Assembly (NCBI GenBank): GCA_029953675.1 | Contig: JAMWBK010000003.1 | Location: 2,480,001-2,544,000, forward strand | DNA: 64,000 nt | Source of the DNA: Rhodosorus marinus | Taxonomy: Eukaryota; Rhodophyta; Stylonematophyceae; Stylonematales; Stylonemataceae | Reading direction: 5' to 3' | In this document: positions 58,726 to 64,000 of the stretch, piece by piece | Position numbering within the stretch: the stretch's first letter is position 1 | Layout of the letters: each line of letters opens with the position of its first letter | The notes under the pieces: generated by a model | Seen by the model: only the letters and a program-made list of their open reading frames with translations | Told to the model about the DNA's origin: nothing | Databases searched by the model: none | Position numbers and translations under genes: made by a program

Positions 58726-61080
58726 ATGGCATGTGATGCCGGTGTAGGGGGTGAGCTTCGGACTGGGATACCCCAAGCCGATGGCGCACCGAGCGAGAAT
58801 CCGATGACAGCGTCTATCTCTCAGAGAGGGACAAAAGGGAAGGGCCGAAATGCAGCTTATGATAGGAAGGTCAAGTCCTTGAGCATGTTCAGCCAAAGGT
58901 GAGGCAATTCCCCACTTGCTGGTTTCGCTTGCGTGTTCACTGGCCTGAAAGTTTCTGAACGCTATGTCAAGGTTCGTGGAGGCTTATGGGAACTGCATCG
59001 GATCTGAAATTGCGCTAGATGAAGCGGCATGGAAGCTAGGCGTGGAACGCAGAAGGTTATACGATATTGTTAATGTTTTTGAGTCAATAGGAGTCATGGT
59101 TCGAAAAGCGAAGAGCACATATGTGTGGTTCGGTAAAGCGAAGCTTGAAGCTGTTCTGGGCGTTGTAGGATCTACGCCGTTGGAGGATGATTGCCTCTTT
59201 CTAGAGCTGGTTTTCCAAGTGCGCGAATACAAGCAGCTAGAAAATGAGCTTGTATGACCTACGACTTCTCCCGAACTGACCTTGCGTATCTCCCCGACGC
59301 GTTCAAACAGGCTATATGCTCATGCCCCGAGGAATTATCTTCTCAGAAGATATCCCCGTCAGAACCAAGTACTGGAATGGCGAAGGAGGACGAAGACAAT
59401 CAGAGAATTAGGCAAGCCATCTCGAGCCTGAGATCATGTACAACAGATCCACGGCGAGGAAACTCTCTGGCTATCCTTTCAGCGAGATTCGTGCAGCTGC
59501 TCATGCGAGCTCAAGATTCAGTAGCATCGTTCGCGGAGGTAATGCACGCAGACCTTCCGTAAGGAGGAGCTCCGCAAGTTCTGAGGAGATCCTCTTCCCT
59601 TCCCTGCAGGCATCGGAGGAGTTAATAGGAACTAACCCGTACGACGAGAAGCAAGCCGGAAGAATGAAATCGAAGGCAAGTGAGGGGCGATCATGAAACG
59701 CTGATCAACAATCCTCGATCTGACAATCTGATGTGTACACGCCTTCTTGCTGTTTAAAGATACGTCGGTTGTATGATATTGCAAATATTTTGTGCTCTCT
59801 TGAGCTCCTGAAGAAGACTCATACGGCAGACGGGAAGCCCGCATTCAAATGGCTTGGGCCACGCTCAAATGCTAGCAAATCGTGTGAGACCTTGCCGAAC
59901 GCGCAGATAAAGAGCAAGCAGAAAAGGCAGCGGTCGAGTTCGCACCCCCCCACTCCGACAAGCGATGTTAAGAAAAGCAGACTCAGCAGTCCATCCGCAG
60001 AGAACTATTTTAGCACGGAATCGGACACCTCCAATGGGGTAAGTGATACAGCCACTTGAAAGTAGCCCAAAACTCGAGCTAAGCATGCGTTTCCGCTTTT
60101 CTTCTTCCCCAGGATTCACTGGGACCGGAGGACACGTTGAGCATGCAGGACTCACCTGTCTCAGACACATCCATGGGAAAAGAGAAGTCCATGGCTTCAA
60201 ACATCTCACCCACGCAGGCTCAGACTTCTTCCAAACAATCACAATATGAGAAGCAGCCGTCCAAGAATTTGCCTTCAGAACCTCAAGAATGGTACGTAGC
60301 GAAAGGAGGACGTTCGTTGTGTTACAATGGGGATGTTCCGGCACTAATTTGAGGGCTGTTTGTCAATTTCCTGTAGGCTCAAACACTTGCAGAGAACGTG
60401 GAGCTCTATTCTGACAATGTCAACCGAAGAGGGGGGAGAAGATGCTCTCGGGCTTGGCACGCCGCAAGGTTTCCAGAAGTTTCAAGGCACTCTGGCGTCT
60501 CTCATGCAAAGCCAAGCCTCGTAAGTTGATACGCACATCAACCATATTAAGTCAGCAAAAACCTTATTTCTGTTTGTGAACCCTTCTCTACGCAGTGGCA
60601 ATCCTCACTACACCTTCCCTCGTCCACCCATGATTCCGATGCCCATGGGAGGGTGCTCTCCTGGGAACACCTTTCCGCACCAGATCGGAGCAAGCACTCC
60701 CTCGTCACATGGAGCATCCTATGCTGACGGTAGCCCGGTTCCATTTTTTGCACCTGGGGGGGAGGCAGGCCATATCTACCCGGGAGGACCAGCACCACCT
60801 AACGCCCAAGGCGCTTCGGTACCACCCATGTTGTTTCCTTTTCTGCTTCCCATCCCGGTACCGGTTCCTTGCCCCTCAGACCACCACCAGGGGCAAGGAG
60901 CAAGCAACATGAACAAGACGGTAAGTGCTTCACCAGGGCCTAATCTCCTACACCATAAGCTCCGTTCTCGTTTCTCACCAATTCGGTGTTGTTTTTCCTT
61001 CCGAGTAGACTGAGCCTCTATCTGCATCAGAATACAATGCCGCTGTAACTGTAGCCTCGATGGCCACAAACGTGAAATAA
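58726..61080 (+). CDS. Atypical E2F (E2F7/8/DEL type) with two DNA-binding domains
   Basis: Predicted 569-aa protein from nine exons: 58726-58898, 58972-59251, 59347-59538, 59610-59675, 59760-60038, 60113-60291, 60377-60520, 60596-60920, 61009-61080. Atypical E2Fs bind E2F sites without a DP partner and usually repress S-phase or endocycle genes. DNA-binding domain 1 is about residues 45-113 ([36 protein letters not shown]). Domain 2 is about 187-272 ([47 protein letters not shown]). There is no dimerisation, marked-box or retinoblastoma-binding region, as expected. The C-terminal half is Ser-rich, then Pro/Gly-rich. Intron 4 needs a GC donor. The acceptor of intron 2 is ambiguous (59346 preferred; 59310 would add 12 residues). 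Confidence 0.92.
59676..59759 (+). other. GC-AG intron in the E2F gene
   Basis: 84-bp intron starting GCAAGT and ending TTTAAAG. The exon junction lies just before the RRLYDIAN helix of DNA-binding domain 2. The nearby GT (four bases later) would break the frame, so the GC donor is required by homology. Confidence 0.85.
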
Positions 61081-61395
61081 CCAGTCCGCACGGAAGCGCA
61101 TCTAACTACTGACTTCGCGTAGAGGTGATTCTGAGGGGATTCTGTACGTGGCTTCTAGGAGTACATCCCCAACTCGAAAGCCACTCACATCTTACGTTCG
61201 GCTGCGTTTTCCCGAGGAGGATCCGGTTAGGAAGGGCCACCGGCCATCAATTTATCTGAGATGTAAATGTACAATGTTAACTTTCGATTTGAATGCTTGC
61301 TCTTTTAGATAGTCGGCTGGGGGGGTTGCCTTATTCCATACTTTTCCAGTTCTTGGAGTCTTGGGAGAGTTAGTTGACGCAGCTTAGTGTGACTC
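61081..61395. other. Convergent intergenic region
   Basis: About 315 bp between the 3' ends of the E2F gene (+) and the RABL3-like gene (-). Nothing but short frames. Confidence 0.5.
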
Positions 61396-62802
61396 CTAAG
61401 GAAGAAATTTTGAGGCCTTAGCGTTAAGATGTGGGTTCCCACACTCCTGCTCGCTTGCTGTTGATCTTTGGTACATTCCGGCCGGAAGCTGGGAAACTAC
61501 TGTGGGAGGCCAGACAGAGTGAAAATTCGTCACATTGGGTCTTTATAGCTCCTCGAAACCACGATTCGTCTCTTACCTTGTGTCGTAGTGTTCCGTATAT
61601 AACGATTGCCCCTTTCTCTCCGATGCTGGATAGTCTGCTGAAGAAAAGTGACCAGACTTGGATTGGACGGGGCTGTTTTCGCGTCGAGCTCTGCGTAAGG
61701 AACGGATGGTGGTAGGTCGGCCTTTGCAAGCTTCCTTTGGTCCCTGGTCGCAAGATCCCTCTTCATTCCTACAAACAGCATAGGAATCGTAACCGAACGA
61801 CACATGGCTCTCTCCTGAGCTTTTTCGGCCAGGTCATCACCCAAAAACTCACGCACGTATCTGACCGACGAGAGAGAAGGGCATCAGTTGAGAAGGTGCT
61901 ACAGATTCCGTCGATACCAGGTTGTGGGTTGGATACTAGCGTACTGCATAATCAGTTCAACTAGCCTGTCTCCCAAGCGAATAAGCAGCAGTGAGCACTG
62001 TCTCAGCTCTCCTCTTCGAATCGCAGAGAACAGCTCCCTAACCTCATCGGCATCCGACGCGGGGTTGAAGAACTCCTCGAGACTACCAAGAGGATCAGAG
62101 AAAACGTGGGGCGGATTGTGACAGTCAGAGGCGTACAGGAAAGAGGGCAACTAGGACTGTGGGAGGTGCTTCGTCTTTACCTCTGGCCTTCAGCGTCACT
62201 GTCAAGGCATCGGACGACTTCCGGAAGCCATAAGCGTCTGATTGACGCTCGGGAAGGCACCCAAGTTAAGTCGTGTACAAACACAACGCCATCAGCTTCT
62301 AGCCGACGAAGGAATACCAGCCTACTATCTTCAAATTTAGCAGAGCCCCCTACATCACAGAATTCTACCAAGATCGAAGAATTTTGATCCAGCTGATGTT
62401 TCCGAACGTGGATCCTACATCCCACTGTCCACCCGCTGCTTCCCCAGGAGACAGAAATTGGCAGAAAGCGATGAACAGAAGAAACATCGACGCATCGCTC
62501 AGGAACCCATAAAAGGCATTCTCTCAGGGAAAACAAAAAGCATCCAGATCTTACCCCTCGTTCGAGACCTCATCCGCCTTACTCCCTCGCCTACACAATG
62601 ACTTGCACAAGGCTGTCTTACCAACGCCAGTATCTCCGAACACGAAAATTCTGAATTTTTTTCCACACAGCAGACAACACAACAAAAGAACAACACAAAT
62701 AAACGACGATCAGTATCGGATCTAACTCAGCTCTGGGGTTACGTTAAGAGTACCAAAAGACCTTCTCCGTCCTTACCTGACCCTTGGGAGCTCTTCAGAC
62801 AT
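61396..62802 (-). CDS. RABL3/LIP1-like small GTPase
   Basis: Predicted 300-aa protein from six minus-strand exons: 62802-62777, 62650-62555, 62435-62181, 62082-61945, 61860-61577, 61499-61396. RABL3-family proteins are Rab-like GTPases without the usual prenylated Cys tail; plant LIP1 affects the clock and cytoskeleton. G1 is GDTGVGKT (residues 14-21). GWTVGC matches the family's SWTVGC switch-I region. G3 is DVGG rather than DTAG, as in RABL3. VFVHDLT and IRRLW follow. G4 is degenerate (VGMKRD for NKxD), again as in RABL3. About 50 residues between these blocks (EEFFNPASDADEVRELFSAI) are an insertion relative to human RABL3. The intron 2 acceptor is a NAGNAG (AAGCAG), allowing an extra Ser. 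The last exon is uncertain: an acceptor 14 bases further on gives a different tail. An acceptor-like TTGTAG ending at 62864 lies 62 nt before the ATG. Confidence 0.82.
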
Positions 62803-64000
62803 AACCAGCCACCCTCCCGAAGGAGAAGAAAAGAAAACAGATACAAAACCAATACCGAGCAAACTACAACAAAAAAAACTGAAGAGACCATTCACCAATT
62901 GCCCTCAACAGGAAAGGAAGTATTTCACTCCCACGTCTTCATCACGCCGAAACTAGTAAACACCACTGTTGAGTAGGAAGACCCACATCATCGTTAAATC
63001 ATCATGCGTTTATTCAGAGCCTAACTAGTTGAGATGCAAGACTCAAAGACGCTGATGACGCACGTCCAAAAATAAACCAGCGTTTGAACGACAGAGAGTC
63101 ATTAGACATCTCCGTGAAGACCCTGTCATAACACCCTGAGTCGCTCTGAAAGAGAGCACGAAGCCAAAGCACTCGATGTGAATGGATCAATCCGATATGA
63201 CAATGCCGAGTCACACGAAGCGTACGGTGTAACATTGTCTCATCGTGCTGGGATTGTTTTCATTGCCGCGTTGGCCGAGCTGCAGCTGCACGGCGCCGAG
63301 TGGACACAGGAAGGTACCTGGTCGCCAGAGGGCAAGGAATAGAAAGGTCGTTCAACTCACTTCGACGTGCACTCAGATGAATGCAACCTTTCATCCACTT
63401 GTCCTCAGTGTGCCTGAAGTGGATAAACCAACGCACCATATAACTTAAAAAGCCGTCACTGAAAAGAGTATCTGGTCTGGAACACGAGGTCCTCTGAAAA
63501 CGTTGGCAAGCCTCTGTGTCTAGGACACGACCTTCGAGTCGTTCTTGCCATCTAAGCAGCCCCACATCGCAGGGACAGCACAAGGAGGTACACTGGCTCG
63601 GCAAGTGTGGTTCAGTGCTGTGGACAGAGCCCTTTTTTGGTTTTGGGAACATCTTGTTTAGAGAGCAGCTGATCTCGAGCACAAAAAACCTTTGGAAACG
63701 TTTGGCAAACCTTAACGTCCCAGGACGAACTGAAAACCAGCTACCAACCGCGTCCTCTGGTTCCTCCGAGCTGCACTCGCAAAGCAGGGAGGATGTCAAT
63801 ACTATTTACATAGAGCGGCATGCCTAGTCTCAGGGTTGCGCGTGTGGGTGAGGTTCCAGGATTCGCAAGCTCAATTTTTGTTGCTCTTTATACACGAGAG
63901 AGCCCGGCGCCGACGAGAGCAATATTCATCTCTATCTGTTCGGTCATACATGAAGAATCACGAGCCTAGCTCCGGAACTGCTGGGTTTTTGTGGATGCGT
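62803..64000. other. No supportable gene
   Basis: The first part is probably the RABL3-like gene's promoter. A 179-codon minus-strand frame (63799-63260) and shorter plus-strand frames overlap it; none has a domain, and the long frame has no close ATG-supported homologue that I recognise. Holds copy 2 of the 20-bp dispersed sequence. Confidence 0.45.
63008..63027. repeat. 20-bp dispersed sequence, copy 2
   Basis: Identical to 14503-14522. Sequence similarity does not clearly extend beyond it, apart from scattered cagacgc/agacgc-type matches. Confidence 0.6.

Noticed and set aside
1-64000. A new defence, CRISPR, toxin or biosynthetic cluster
   Set aside because: The genes are unlinked eukaryotic housekeeping and regulatory genes on both strands; nothing suggests co-function.

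Overview
This is a nuclear genomic window from a eukaryote, most likely an alga or related protist. The genes are split by short GT-AG introns (about 70-280 bp, most 70-145). The gene set is purely eukaryotic: a TFIID subunit, an atypical E2F, a P/U-type cyclin, a SEY1/RHD3 GTPase, a RABL3-like GTPase, a PHD protein and a PH-domain kinase. SEY1/RHD3 together with an atypical two-DNA-binding-domain E2F and a RABL3/LIP1-type GTPase fits Archaeplastida (red or green lineage). A red alga is my working guess, but nothing here proves it. There is no bacterial-style operon, CRISPR array or prophage.

Layout. About 1-31 kb is gene-poor. I can support only two genes there, both intronless and both encoding small proteins with a pair of C2H2 zinc fingers (510-968 minus and 13190-14071 minus). 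The rest is repeats and unresolved sequence: a duplicated segment carrying a 12-bp minisatellite (6.36-7.14 kb), a perfect 30-bp hairpin (27.23-27.29 kb), diverged dispersed repeats, and many C/G homopolymer runs. A third intronless two-finger gene lies at 31146-31793 plus. A fragment of a retrotransposon gag (32.9-33.1 kb) and a short foldback element (33.23-33.36 kb) follow.

From 34.9 to 62.8 kb the window is gene-dense and the genes are spliced. In order: a vasculin-like low-complexity protein (+), a two-PHD-finger protein (+), a weak hypothetical (+), a PHO80/cyclin-U type cyclin (+), an EgtB-like iron-dependent sulfoxide synthase in six exons (+), a PH plus CAMK-like kinase in five exons (-), TAF7 (-), a small two-exon hypothetical (-), SEY1/RHD3 with a predicted 7-nt micro-exon (+), an E2F7/8/DEL-type repressor in nine exons with a GC-AG intron (+), and a RABL3-like GTPase in six exons (-). 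The exon structures were worked out by hand from splice sites, reading-frame continuity and family motifs, and have no transcript support.

Functionally these are mostly housekeeping and regulatory genes: transcription (TAF7, PHD, C2H2, vasculin-like), cell cycle (E2F, cyclin), ER shape (SEY1), signalling (PH-kinase, RABL3) and thiol-histidine metabolism (EgtB-like). Nothing suggests they act as a cluster. The most notable items are the SEY1 micro-exon, the shared second-finger signature in the three C2H2 genes, the intact EgtB metal site, a pair of inverted 56-bp arms flanking about 1 kb, and acceptor-like T-rich/AG sites just 5' of several start codons.
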